Shown here: positions 34,032 to 42,272 of the stretch, one piece after another
Numbering within the stretch: the stretch's first letter is position 1
How the letters are laid out: each line of letters starts with the position of its first letter
DNA from: Ohessyouella blattaphilus
GTDB lineage: Bacteria > Bacillota > Clostridia > Lachnospirales > Lachnospiraceae
Direction: 5' to 3'
Assembly: GCF_024721265.1 (NCBI RefSeq)
Contig: NZ_JAMXOC010000025.1
Location: 1-45,496, forward strand
Length of the DNA stretch: 45,496 nucleotides
The notes under the pieces: model-generated
What the model was told of the DNA's origin: nothing
The model's database searches: none
What the model saw: the letters and a program-made list of their open reading frames with translations, nothing else
Translations under genes and position numbers: made by a program

Positions 34032-37000
34032 ATGAGAAAGAGAAGTAGTAAAAGAAAGATGATAGCGGGCCTACTGGCGCTGGTGATGGTTGTCTCAGCG
34101 GCAATTGGCAATATTACGCTAAATTCTCTTGCTAATAATGACACGGTGGGATTTGAACCACAAGTGTTAAACGAGGAGACGACTAGCTTCCTAAGAAACC
34201 TAGGAGCCCACATCAGCGTGGATGTCTCTAAAGCAGAATACGATAGCTATCTAGCGGAAAATGCCGGCATCTTCCCAGGTGTCTATGTGGGAGCCGATTC
34301 CGCCGGCCAGATAAGAGTTTACTTCGCGGCAGTGGGAGCAGACGGTAAGGCAACGCGGCGAGAAGACGGCAGTGTAGATGAGCTTTTCCCAGTTAGTAAC
34401 TATACCGTAACGGCGACCTTCGGTGATGGCATATATGCGCAAGCCGGTGCAAGTGTCAACTCGTTAGATGCGACGAAGGCAGCAGTTGTCTATGATCAAG
34501 CGAGCACAGGAGCCTATCCATTAGCAGCAACTGCTTATGATAGCACTGCTCTTAAAACTTTAAAATTCGACATGGGTCTTTTACAAACAGTAGAAGGCGA
34601 GGCGACAGTTTCTTGGTACGCACCGTTTACTTTTGCTCTTAGTGGTTACGTGGCACCAGCGCCGGCACCTCAAGCTGAGAGTGGAGCCGAAAGCTTAGAA
34701 GGTTCGTCAACAGAAGAACCGGCTGCAGAAGAGAACGAAGCGACAACTAACAATAAAATGGGACGCGCGTTTTTAAATGTAGCACCTCTAGCAGGTGAGA
34801 CGGGGGATACGAAGAATCTGGTACTTGACAAAACAGCTAAAGCAAATAACGATGGGACTTATACCATTACTCTTGATGCTTATGCCAAAGGAATTGTTAC
34901 GTCTACAAAAGAAAGAGTTCCGGCAGATATTGTTTTAGTGCTTGATGAGTCTGGTAGTATGGCATGGCGGTTTGAATACGAGAAAATCGCAAGCACGAAA
35001 TGGCAGGATAATGCTACCTATGGGATGTTAGTTACCGGTCAATTTGTTCTATTAACTAGACAGTGGAGTTACCGGGATAATGCTTATATATATCTTAATG
35101 GTAGGGATCGCTACTATGGTGATTTGTACAAGCAACTATCTACAACTACAAGACAAACAGCTTTAAAAAATGCAGTAAATACCTTTTTGGAGAGTGTGAA
35201 TCAAGACGCAATAGCAAACGGTGTGAATCATCGTGTTGCCATTGTTGGTTTTTCGGACAGCGCTAGAGTGTTTAATGGCCGTTCTACTATAAGTGATAAT
35301 TATGGGAGAGCTTGGAAGGATGCAGGAACTCCAGATGGGTTAAGTACACTTAAATCATCGGTAAGTAGATTAGGAGCAGTGGGAGCCACGAATTCTGGTG
35401 ATGGTATGACGAAGGCGAATAGCGTGATGGCAGCAGCTCCTAGTACTACAGATGGAAAAGATCGCAATCAAGTTGTAATAATGTTTACAGATGGTGTGCC
35501 CACAACGGGTTCAGATTTCAACGATGAAGTTGCAAACAAGGCGATTGCACAAGCGAAGTCATTAAAGGATAAAAAAGCGACAGTTTATTCCGTAGGTATT
35601 TTAGGTGGTGCAAACCCAGGTTTTGATCCAACAACAAATATCGATAAATATATGAACTACGTTTCTTCAAATTATCCGGCGGCAACTAGTCTAAGTGCCC
35701 CAGGAACAGGTGGAGATTATACAAAAGGTTATTATCTCACGGCGACGAAGTCGTCGGAGCTAAGTGAAATTTTCCAAAAAATAGCAGAAAGCACACAAAC
35801 AAATACCGTAACCCTTAATGAAAAATCGGTATTAACGGATATTATTAGCGATTACTTTGTATTAAATAGTGGGTCGCCAGACGACGTGAACGTATATACA
35901 CAAGCTTTTGCAGGTTATGATGCCGATGAAAATCCAATATGGGATGAGAGAACACTATTTGAGGATGCATATGTGTCTATAGATACTGCTACAAAGAAGA
36001 TTTCGGTAACGAACTTTAACTATAAGGAGAATTTTATCACTAATGATATGGATGGTAATGGTACTACCGGTGATTTAAATGGCGAGAAGCTTGTGGTTGA
36101 AGTGACCGTAAAGCGAGCTCCAAGCTTTATCGGTGGAAATGATGTCGAGACGAATAATGGGGCAGCGATATACGCCGATGGGACATCGACGGATCCTGTT
36201 AAAAACTTCCCGGAGCCAGACGTGGATGTAAGTTTGCTTTACGGTTTTGAAGTTAAAGATCATAGTATCTACGTAGGTGATAACTGGGATGAAGTCGTCA
36301 ACTTATTTACTGATGATGCCGGTGTTCCGTATAAAATTAACAATGGGCCCTACCTCTTAGGTGGAACAGCAACTAATGAATTTGTAACGATAGTTTATAC
36401 GGTTACCGATGAAGAAGACAATGTAGTAGGAACGTATACAGTGCAACCAGGACAGGAAACGGGAACATGGAATCCTAGTGTTGACAAGAACAAGCTCCTC
36501 GAGGAGAATCAAACTTTTACAGTAACAGCAAGCGTGAAACCGTTACCAAAAGCGGAAGGTGAGCCTGGGGTGCAGAGTACAAGCGCTGAGGCTGAGGGAA
36601 AAGTATACGTTTACAAACCAAAAGTTGAAGTGAGCGATACTAAGATAAATCTAGGTGATTCTACAACGGTTAGCGAGAGGCTAGATTCGACTAAGACTAC
36701 ATGGCACTGCGACACAACAGATACAGAGCTTCCAGAGTTACGGACTTCTGCACCAGTATTAAATTACGAGTTTAATTTTATAGCTGGTTCTAATAATGAA
36801 GGCGCGGACACATACGCACCAGAAACGTGTTCAGACTTTACGGTTACGGTTAAGCGTAGGGATAAACTAGGCGGCACAGAGGGTGACATCACAAGATATG
36901 CGATCATCGAAAATACAAAGGTGATTTCTTGCGCTGACAACCACGTTGGCAATGACAGTGAAGCGAATCATAATTTTACCATCCATGTGGTAGTTCAAAT

Positions 37001-37427
37001 GGCAAAGCTTACGATCAATAAAACAATTAACGAATTTGAGCAGGCATATGGCGATGCAATCTTTACCTTTAATGCTAAGAATGAAAAGACGGGTGTTGTC
37101 TACAGTGGTGTGATTGTTATCGGAGAAGATGACAAGCTAGAAGGTTCTGTCGAGATTGATCTTCCCGTTGGCAAATATACGGTTACTGAGCTACGTACAA
37201 AGCAATATACACTTCAAGGTGACAACAACATAACTGTTTCGGTTACTAAAGAGGGTGGTTCGGTAAGTTTTATTAATCATCTGACCTACAAATATTATTC
37301 ATCGGATGCCGACCAAGTGACGAATAAAGTTCGTATGGTGGATGGAGAGCCGGTGATTACACCAGTTAGAACGACGATTAAAGGTCCGGTAGTAAAGGTT
37401 CCAGTTCTACCAGAGACGACAAATTAA
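34032..37427 (+). CDS. Large secreted VWA-domain surface protein with SpaA/Cna-B-like C-terminal domain
   Basis: The 1131-residue product (ATG 34032 after GGGG) has a signal peptide and a 200-residue N-terminal region. A von Willebrand factor A domain follows (about 298-580), with intact MIDAS motif D305ESGS, the Thr in GATNSGDGMTKA and Asp in VIMFTDGVPT. Next come beta-rich repeats and a SpaA/Cna-B-like domain (about 990-1095: KLTINKTINEFEQAYGDAIF, LPVGKYTVTEL). Such domains build stiff pilus- or adhesin-type stalks, often with Lys-Asn isopeptide bonds. There is no C-terminal membrane helix; the protein stops right after VLPETTN. It heads an operon with a SipW-type protein 17 bases downstream. 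Predicted role is adhesion or the tip of a surface fibre. Confidence 0.87.
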   Translation: MRKRSSKRKMIAGLLALVMVVSAAIGNITLNSLANNDTVGFEPQVLNEETTSFLRNLGAHISVDVSKAEYDSYLAENAGIFPGVYVGADSAGQIRVYFAAVGADGKATRREDGSVDELFPVSNYTVTATFGDGIYAQAGASVNSLDATKAAVVYDQASTGAYPLAATAYDSTALKTLKFDMGLLQTVEGEATVSWYAPFTFALSGYVAPAPAPQAESGAESLEGSSTEEPAAEENEATTNNKMGRAFLNVAPLAGETGDTKNLVLDKTAKANNDGTYTITLDAYAKGIVTSTKERVPADIVLVLDESGSMAWRFEYEKIASTKWQDNATYGMLVTGQFVLLTRQWSYRDNAYIYLNGRDRYYGDLYKQLSTTTRQTALKNAVNTFLESVNQDAIANGVNHRVAIVGFSDSARVFNGRSTISDNYGRAWKDAGTPDGLSTLKSSVSRLGAVGATNSGDGMTKANSVMAAAPSTTDGKDRNQVVIMFTDGVPTTGSDFNDEVANKAIAQAKSLKDKKATVYSVGILGGANPGFDPTTNIDKYMNYVSSNYPAATSLSAPGTGGDYTKGYYLTATKSSELSEIFQKIAESTQTNTVTLNEKSVLTDIISDYFVLNSGSPDDVNVYTQAFAGYDADENPIWDERTLFEDAYVSIDTATKKISVTNFNYKENFITNDMDGNGTTGDLNGEKLVVEVTVKRAPSFIGGNDVETNNGAAIYADGTSTDPVKNFPEPDVDVSLLYGFEVKDHSIYVGDNWDEVVNLFTDDAGVPYKINNGPYLLGGTATNEFVTIVYTVTDEEDNVVGTYTVQPGQETGTWNPSVDKNKLLEENQTFTVTASVKPLPKAEGEPGVQSTSAEAEGKVYVYKPKVEVSDTKINLGDSTTVSERLDSTKTTWHCDTTDTELPELRTSAPVLNYEFNFIAGSNNEGADTYAPETCSDFTVTVKRRDKLGGTEGDITRYAIIENTKVISCADNHVGNDSEANHNFTIHVVVQMAKLTINKTINEFEQAYGDAIFTFNAKNEKTGVVYSGVIVIGEDDKLEGSVEIDLPVGKYTVTELRTKQYTLQGDNNITVSVTKEGGSVSFINHLTYKYYSSDADQVTNKVRMVDGEPVITPVRTTIKGPVVKVPVLPETTN

Positions 37428-37444
37428 AGCGGAGGTGATAAGAG

Positions 37445-38023
37445 ATGAAAAAAATATTAAGTTCAAAACGTAATAAAATGATTGCTCTAGTTGCCCTGCT
37501 GATATTTACTCTGGCGATTGGTATTACTTTAGCCTTAATGTCAACGGAAGCTGGCGCTTTAACGAATACATTTCGTATTAAGCCGGTAGAAAGCGAGATT
37601 GAAGAGCATATTTCCGGAATGAATAAAGCGCCGGTTGTAAGAAATACTGGCGATGAAGATGATGCGGATTGTTATGTTCGTCTTAGGGTTACCATATCTC
37701 CTGACAATGCCTACGGCAATGGAGACGGCGGGTTATTCACGCTAGATTATAACACTAAAGACTGGACGAAGAAGGATGACGGCTTTTGGTATTACAAGGA
37801 AGCGCTAGCTCCTGGTGCGGCAACAACAGCGCTTTTCACAAAGGTTCAGTGGAATCAGACAGACGATGAGGGCAATCCAGACTATAGTAACTTTAAAGAG
37901 TTTGATATTTCCCTTTACCAGGAGAGTGTACAGACGCTAGCACTTAATGCGGCTGGTGAAAAAGTTACAGATGCAGCAAGTATTTGGGCAATATTTGATA
38001 ATGAAACCACACCGACGCCGTAA
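37445..38023 (+). CDS. SipW-dependent-type exported protein (TasA/camelysin-like)
   Basis: The 192-residue product has the signal KKILSSKRNK, a hydrophobic core and GITLALMSTEAGALTNTF, the SipW-type cleavage region, followed by an acidic beta-rich domain. The latter includes CYVRLRVTISPDN and WYYKEALAPGAATTALFTKV, a pattern shared with the proteins at 38113 and 39461. It lies 17 bases after the VWA gene (GGAGGTG site), so promoter B controls both. It has no anchor of its own. I infer that it forms fibres or connects the VWA protein to them. Confidence 0.82.
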   Translation: MKKILSSKRNKMIALVALLIFTLAIGITLALMSTEAGALTNTFRIKPVESEIEEHISGMNKAPVVRNTGDEDDADCYVRLRVTISPDNAYGNGDGGLFTLDYNTKDWTKKDDGFWYYKEALAPGAATTALFTKVQWNQTDDEGNPDYSNFKEFDISLYQESVQTLALNAAGEKVTDAASIWAIFDNETTPTP

Positions 38024-38034
38024 AAACATAAAAT

Positions 38035-38068
38035 ATGTGACCGAGATGTGACAAAAAAATATTATAAT
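38035..38068 (+). promoter_or_regulatory. SARP-type promoter C
   Basis: ATGTGAC (38035-38041), 4 bases, ATGTGAC (38046-38052), 10 bases, TATAAT (38063-38068). Both heptamers are identical. The -10 is 44 bases before the start of the next SipW-type gene. Confidence 0.82.
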
Positions 38069-38112
38069 TTGCACATCATCAAAATAACAAAACAAGTAAA
38101 AGGAGAAAGAGT

Positions 38113-38703
38113 ATGAGTAAAAAGAAACGAATCAGTTTAATTGTATCATTAGTTTTAATCGCAGCAATTGGAGTAGGGGCAACCTTGGCCTTGCTTTCAA
38201 CAAAAACCAATACACTTACCAATACATTTGACAGCACCGCGGTTATTGGGGCAGAGATTTTGGAGACAGACATCACTGATCCTACAACAACAACTGCTGA
38301 GGGTAATGCTTACGATTTAATGGCAGGAGATGAGGCAAAAAAGGACCCATTTGTGAGATTAGCAGCGGATAGTGTGGCTTCTTATGTATACATCAAGGTT
38401 ACTGGCTTAGATGATCTTGTAGGTATGATTGATACAGATATTGAAGATGTTATCGATGCTGGTACTTGGGTAAAGGTTTCTACAGAAGATACTTTAGACG
38501 GAATTTATCGTTATAAGGAAGTTGTAGCGGCAGGAGCAGATACAGATCCTTTATTTAATACCATTACCTACTCAATTGACAATGACGGGACAGAGGATTT
38601 CTCGGCGAATAATATTGTACTAAATGGCTTGGCAGTACAGGCGCAAAATGTAGATGATGATGAAGCAGATGTTGTAGCAAATACAGCTGCTAGCTGGAAC
38701 TAG
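38113..38703 (+). CDS. SipW-dependent-type exported protein (TasA/camelysin-like)
   Basis: The 196-residue product starts after AAGGAG and has the signal SKKKR, a hydrophobic core and GVGATLALLSTKTNTLTNTF. A very acidic mature domain follows, with AADSVASYVYIKVTGLDDLV, IYRYKEVVAAGADTDPLFNT and IVLNGLAVQAQNVDDDEAD. These three blocks recur in the protein at 39461-40081 (VLADSVDAYVYANVTGLN; LYRYNDIV; IIQGFVIQAAGLTIDEADDA), so the two genes are paralogous. It is a single-gene unit with promoter C and a strong terminator. Likely a structural subunit of a surface fibre. Confidence 0.85.
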   Translation: MSKKKRISLIVSLVLIAAIGVGATLALLSTKTNTLTNTFDSTAVIGAEILETDITDPTTTTAEGNAYDLMAGDEAKKDPFVRLAADSVASYVYIKVTGLDDLVGMIDTDIEDVIDAGTWVKVSTEDTLDGIYRYKEVVAAGADTDPLFNTITYSIDNDGTEDFSANNIVLNGLAVQAQNVDDDEADVVANTAASWN

Positions 38704-38732
38704 GTTTCAATAAGCGCATTTCTATAAGCATT

Positions 38733-38765
38733 ACGAGATAGGAAGTTACTTCCTATCTCGTTTTT
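38733..38765 (+). terminator. Terminator of the promoter-C unit
   Basis: ACGAGATAGGAAG (38733-38745) pairs perfectly with CTTCCTATCTCGT (38749-38761), then a T-run. Confidence 0.93.
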
Positions 38766-38798
38766 AAATAGGAGAATTAGCTTAATTAGGGGGATACG

Positions 38799-38807
38799 TG
38801 GTATGAT
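38799..38807 (+). promoter_or_regulatory. Extended -10 promoter of sipW
   Basis: TG-G-TATGAT with TATGAT at 38802-38807. No WTGTGAC repeats are present, so sipW seems expressed independently of the SARP-type operators. Confidence 0.5.
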
Positions 38808-38845
38808 ATATAGAAGTGTAAAAATACCATAAAGGGAGTGAAGAG

Positions 38846-39361
38846 ATGTTTGAAAAAGTATGTAATTTTATCAGTACAGTTATTATTGCAATCCTGTTTT
38901 TAGCGGCGGCGGCCTTACTTCTTCCGAAGCTTTTAGGCTATGAATCCATGGTAGTTATAAGCGGTAGCATGGAACCGAATATACCAGTTGGCTCCATTGT
39001 ACTAGCGAAAGAAACGGAACCCTCTACGTTAGAGGCGGGTGATGTTATTTCCTACTACATCAGTAAAGATACGGTGGTGACTCATCGAGTGGTGAAGGTA
39101 GATGCCGAAAAGCAAGAAATTGTCACCAAAGGAGATAACAACAATGCGGAAGATGCGAATCCGGTTATGTTTGAAAATGTAATCGGAAAAGTCAGATTGC
39201 ATCTACCATACGTAGGACAGCTTAGCCTTTATATTCGTACACCGCTAGGGATAGGTGTAGGTTGTTCTGTGGTGGTGGTCCTACTCTTGCTTAACTTCTT
39301 GCCGAGCATCTGGAAGGCAGGAGAAAAAGAAGAAAAAAAGCCGAAGAAAGAGGCAAAATAA
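38846..39361 (+). CDS. sipW: Signal peptidase I, SipW/ER type
   Basis: The 171-residue enzyme has an N-terminal membrane span (8-28), the catalytic Ser41 in VISGSMEPNIPVGS, His80 in VVTHRVVKV (His instead of the Lys of ordinary bacterial signal peptidases) and KGDNNNAEDANPV. The Ser-His dyad and this last motif define the SipW/archaeal/ER subgroup. A C-terminal span (about 135-155) and a Lys-rich tail follow. In Bacillus subtilis SipW cleaves TasA and TapA before amyloid-fibre assembly; here four proteins with the matching signal type are encoded around it. It starts behind AAAGGGAG. A SARP-type promoter begins only six bases after its stop. Confidence 0.93.
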   Translation: MFEKVCNFISTVIIAILFLAAAALLLPKLLGYESMVVISGSMEPNIPVGSIVLAKETEPSTLEAGDVISYYISKDTVVTHRVVKVDAEKQEIVTKGDNNNAEDANPVMFENVIGKVRLHLPYVGQLSLYIRTPLGIGVGCSVVVVLLLLNFLPSIWKAGEKEEKKPKKEAK

Positions 39362-39367
39362 AGAGAT

Positions 39368-39401
39368 ATGTGACTTATATGTGACCCCTATACCATATAA
39401 T
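39368..39401 (+). promoter_or_regulatory. SARP-type promoter D
   Basis: ATGTGAC (39368-39374), 4 bases, ATGTGAC (39379-39385), 10 bases, TATAAT (39396-39401). The -10 is 59 bases before the start of the last SipW-type gene. Confidence 0.82.
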
Positions 39402-39460
39402 CAACGTATAAAATAAAATGTATATTTGTAGCAAGAAAATGAATTTATGGAGGAGAGAAC

Positions 39461-40081
39461 ATGGTAAAGAACAAAAAGAAAATAAGTGTTATTGTAGCGA
39501 TTTTCTTAATCGCAGTTATTGGTATCGGTGCAACCTTGGCCTACTTATCAGATACGGCGAATACAGTAACCAACGCATTTACCGTAGGTGATGTTGAGGC
39601 AGAGACTTGGGAAAAGGTTCCTGGAGGAGAAGATGGGTTAGTAGACAACGAAGAAGGCTTTACTTATGAAGATATGGTTCCAGGAGTAGCGATGGATAAA
39701 GCCCCATACGTAAAGGTGCTAGCAGATAGTGTGGATGCTTATGTATATGCAAATGTCACAGGACTTAACGGTGTTATTCAGATAATGTATGGCGAGAATG
39801 AAGGCTTCAATACGGATGACTGGACTGCAGTTGATGTTGACGAATTTGGCAATGGTCTTTATCGGTATAATGACATAGTTGAAAGTAATGCAGCTGATGT
39901 CTCTACCACATGTGTGTTTGATTTTGTGAAATTAAACAGAGGCATTGAAAATGGTGATGACGGTCTTACGTTAGACGGAGAATCGGTAACTGCAGATGAC
40001 CTTATAATTCAAGGCTTTGTTATCCAAGCCGCTGGACTTACCATCGACGAGGCAGATGATGCGGCTCTTGCAGCATTCTAA
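39461..40081 (+). CDS. SipW-dependent-type exported protein (TasA/camelysin-like)
   Basis: The 206-residue product (site GGAGGAG) has the signal KNKKK, a hydrophobic core and GIGATLAYLSDTANTVTNAF. An acidic domain with YVKVLADSVDAYVYANVTGL, GLYRYNDIV and FVIQAAGLTIDEADDA follows. It is a paralogue of 38113-38703 and uses the same promoter architecture. It has no membrane anchor or sorting motif. It directly follows sipW but has its own promoter and terminator. I infer a secreted fibre subunit; which of the four is the main subunit cannot be read. Confidence 0.85.
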   Translation: MVKNKKKISVIVAIFLIAVIGIGATLAYLSDTANTVTNAFTVGDVEAETWEKVPGGEDGLVDNEEGFTYEDMVPGVAMDKAPYVKVLADSVDAYVYANVTGLNGVIQIMYGENEGFNTDDWTAVDVDEFGNGLYRYNDIVESNAADVSTTCVFDFVKLNRGIENGDDGLTLDGESVTADDLIIQGFVIQAAGLTIDEADDAALAAF

Positions 40082-40118
40082 ACGGTGTTTATGCGAAATC
40101 AATAATGGGTATAAGAAC

Positions 40119-40150
40119 GAGGAGCCTAGCTCTAGGCTCCTCCTCTTTTT
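40119..40150 (+). terminator. Terminator of the promoter-D unit
   Basis: GAGGAGCCTAG (40119-40129) pairs perfectly with CTAGGCTCCTC (40132-40142), then CTTTTT-type T-run. A second perfect 8-bp hairpin without T-run (TACTTTGA/TCAAAGTA) follows at 40157-40175. Confidence 0.9.
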
Positions 40151-40206
40151 AAAAGATACTTTGAGTTTCAAAGTATTAGTGGGATAAGGAAAAGGATAAA
40201 GAGGGG

Positions 40207-40247
40207 TTTCTAAATACGAATAAAAGTGGTAGGATGTACTTTAGAAA
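40207..40247 (+). repeat. 8-bp inverted repeat around a possible promoter of the 62-residue gene
   Basis: TTTCTAAA (40207-40214) is the exact complement of TTTAGAAA (40240-40247). Between them lies TGGTAGGAT, a possible extended -10. The arrangement could be an operator of two half-sites 33 bases apart. Confidence 0.4.
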
Positions 40248-40285
40248 CAATGTCACTTCATGGGGATAACATAAAAGGTGATTTT

Positions 40286-40474
40286 ATGGACAAGAAAGTC
40301 GAGATGGGGGGCCAGAGCTTCGTCATCGATGTTAAAAGCACAGAAGGAGGGACTTGGCAGGGAAGTATTCTTTGGGTACAAGAACAAAAGAAGATTCCTT
40401 TTAGAAGTACCTTAGAGCTTTTGAGGTTGATGGATTCTGTTATGAAGACAGTCGAAGATTCAGCCTGGAACTAG
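40286..40474 (+). CDS. Small conserved-type protein (62 residues)
   Basis: The frame opens at 40226, but only ATG 40286 has a ribosome site (AAGGTGA). The product is MDKKVEMGGQSFVIDV..., with GTWQGSILWVQEQKKIPFRS and LELLRLMDSVMK. It is small, has no signal peptide, and looks like a beta-sheet followed by a helix. I associate similar GTWQG...FRSxLELLxLxDS proteins with SARP-like regulators in Lachnospiraceae, but no function is known. It closes the surface locus with its own terminator. Confidence 0.65.
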   Translation: MDKKVEMGGQSFVIDVKSTEGGTWQGSILWVQEQKKIPFRSTLELLRLMDSVMKTVEDSAWN

Positions 40475-40475
40475 G

Positions 40476-40537
40476 AGAGAAAGAGTATGGAAGCGTTCTG
40501 CTTTGGCAGTGCGTTTCCATATTCTTTCTCTTTTTTT
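40476..40537 (+). terminator. Terminator after the 62-residue gene
   Basis: A 20-base arm 40476-40495 pairs with 40512-40531 apart from two mismatches, followed by seven T. It starts two bases after the stop codon. Confidence 0.93.
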
Positions 40538-40631
40538 GCTTTACTGAGGTAAACGAGAAAAGCAAAAAAGGAGTAATCTTTTCTCCGGTTATGGAGTATA
40601 ATAGGGAGAATAGGATATTGGAGGCGGATAG

Positions 40632-41567
40632 ATGAAACAAGAATTTACATTTAGTTCAAGAGATGGCAGGACTGCGCTTCACGGGATAGAGTGGACGCCA
40701 GATGGGGAAATCAAAGGAGTGGTGCAGATTATTCACGGCATGGTGGAGTATGTTGACCGGTATGATCGCTTTGCTAAGTTCTTAGCGAAGCGAGGCTACG
40801 TGGTGGTGGGCCATGATTTGCTTGGGCACGGACAATCGGTGGTCTCTGAAGAAGATTTGGGATACCTTGCTCCTAAGAAGGGAAACGCTATTTTACTTAG
40901 TGATATCCGGCGGCTATGGCGGATGACTAAGGACAAGTATCCGGAAAGGCCTTATGTGATGCTGGGGCATTCTCTTGGCTCTTTTCTTTTGCGCCAGTAT
41001 GTGCAGTCTTACGGTAGTGAGTTAGCCGGTGTGATCTATTCAGGACCAGGAGAGTATGGGTTCGTCTCACTGCTAGCGGGGCGTCTATTAGCCGGTGTTT
41101 TAATAAAAAGAGGGGGTGGCCACTACCGCAGTGAAAAGCTCAATCAGCTGGGACTTGGTCGCTTTAATAAGGACTTTGAACCGGCGAAGACCCCTTATGA
41201 GTGGATATGTTCGGATAAGCTAGAGCGCAATAAATATGTAGGGGATCCTTTGACCACCTTTACCATGACCGTCAATGGCTATTACCACATCTTTGATGGC
41301 TTTATTAAAGAGAAAAGCGTAGCCGGCCGGAAGCGGATTCCGGGGGACCTTTCGGTATTGATGCTATCAGGGCTAGAAGACCCGGTGGGCGCTTATGGTG
41401 AAGGGGTGGCCAAAATTGGGAAGACGTATGAGAATCTCGGAATCACGGATGTGGAAAAACGCCTTTACGAGAAGGAAAGGCACGAAATTCTAAACGGTGT
41501 GAAGTGGAAAGAAGTATACCAGGACATTTATCTTTGGCTAGAAAAAAAGACCAGACAAGGGCGATAA
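40632..41567 (+). CDS. Alpha/beta hydrolase, lysophospholipase/monoacylglycerol lipase type (Hydrolase_4)
   Basis: The 311-residue protein shows IIHGMVEY (His-Gly oxyanion region), the GHDLLGHGQS loop, the nucleophile elbow GHSLGS with Ser114, the acid Asp in GLEDPVG near 252 and His in KERHEIL near 283. The Hydrolase_4 family contains lysophospholipases and monoacylglycerol lipases. It has no signal peptide, so it should act in the cytoplasm or at the inner membrane face. Its promoter has TATAAT at 40597-40602 and its start follows GGAGGCG. The stop codon lies within the terminator loop. Convergent to a TetR-type regulator gene; a functional link is possible but unproven. Confidence 0.9.
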   Translation: MKQEFTFSSRDGRTALHGIEWTPDGEIKGVVQIIHGMVEYVDRYDRFAKFLAKRGYVVVGHDLLGHGQSVVSEEDLGYLAPKKGNAILLSDIRRLWRMTKDKYPERPYVMLGHSLGSFLLRQYVQSYGSELAGVIYSGPGEYGFVSLLAGRLLAGVLIKRGGGHYRSEKLNQLGLGRFNKDFEPAKTPYEWICSDKLERNKYVGDPLTTFTMTVNGYYHIFDGFIKEKSVAGRKRIPGDLSVLMLSGLEDPVGAYGEGVAKIGKTYENLGITDVEKRLYEKERHEILNGVKWKEVYQDIYLWLEKKTRQGR

Positions 41568-41586
41568 AACCCGAATCTGGTCTTTT
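41545..41586 (+). terminator. Terminator of the lysophospholipase-like gene, overlapping its 3' end
   Basis: AAAAGACCAGA (41545-41555) pairs perfectly with TCTGGTCTTTT (41576-41586); the stop codon (41565-41567) is in the loop, which also has an inner GGG/CCC pairing. Flanking A and T runs allow use in both directions. Confidence 0.85.
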
Positions 41587-41628
41587 AACGTAATAGGTAC
41601 TCTGTTAGGGATGCGCACTTCGGCGCGT

Positions 41629-42243
41629 CTAGCGAACAGTTAATCCGCCTAGTAGCATATCTACATAGAGTTCCGCCGTTTGCGAAAAACTTTTGGTTTG
41701 GTAGATGCGGTTTTCAATGGCCGTCATCACAAAACCTAAGAGCGCGCTGAGCATCATCCAAGTGGTGCCAGAAGCTAGAGGGGTAAATTCGCCCCTTCTA
41801 ATGCCCTCATCGAGAATAGCACTATACTGCTCCATACCTGAGTGGCAAGGAAAGCAGTCCTTGTTCTTGGCGGCGAAGATTTCGTTGACCCCGCTGTACA
41901 TGATGGCCTTCGTCATTTCCGGTTCCCTGGCAAAGCTTTTAATAAAAATCAACATTAGCTCACGAATCTTATCTTTGCTTGTGCGAAACCGCGAGTCTTT
42001 GGCAATGGTGATTGAATTAAGCATAACCTGGTAATAAAGTGTATCGGCCATATCGGCGATAATTTGTGTCGTCGTTTTGTAGAAAAACTGAATTTGCATC
42101 ACTGAAACCCCCAATTTCAGTGCGATTTTTTTGATTGATAAGCTAGCATAACCTTCTTCTTCAATCATCGTAACCGCGCAATCCATAATTTGCTTGCGCA
42201 AATTGTGGTCGATTTCTACTTCGACTCTTGCTGTGTTCCCCAT
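41629..42243 (-). CDS. TetR/AcrR-family transcriptional regulator
   Basis: The 204-residue protein has the N-terminal TetR helix-turn-helix (about 12-60: RKQIMDCAVTMIEEEGYASL, SIKKIALKLGVSVMQIQFFY) and an all-helical ligand-binding C-terminus. The C-terminal part has a CFPC pair and the usual long helices. The helix-turn-helix ends with QIQFFYKTT instead of the common LYYHFxSKE, still within family variation. The start follows GGAGGTTTTTTACCTAT. A gene on the opposite strand (42476) starts 233 bases away, so the intergenic region may hold its operator. Ligand and targets unknown. Confidence 0.88.
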   Translation of the reverse strand: MGNTARVEVEIDHNLRKQIMDCAVTMIEEEGYASLSIKKIALKLGVSVMQIQFFYKTTTQIIADMADTLYYQVMLNSITIAKDSRFRTSKDKIRELMLIFIKSFAREPEMTKAIMYSGVNEIFAAKNKDCFPCHSGMEQYSAILDEGIRRGEFTPLASGTTWMMLSALLGFVMTAIENRIYQTKSFSQTAELYVDMLLGGLTVR

Positions 42244-42272
42244 AGGTAAAAAACCTCCAAATCTTGCCTATT

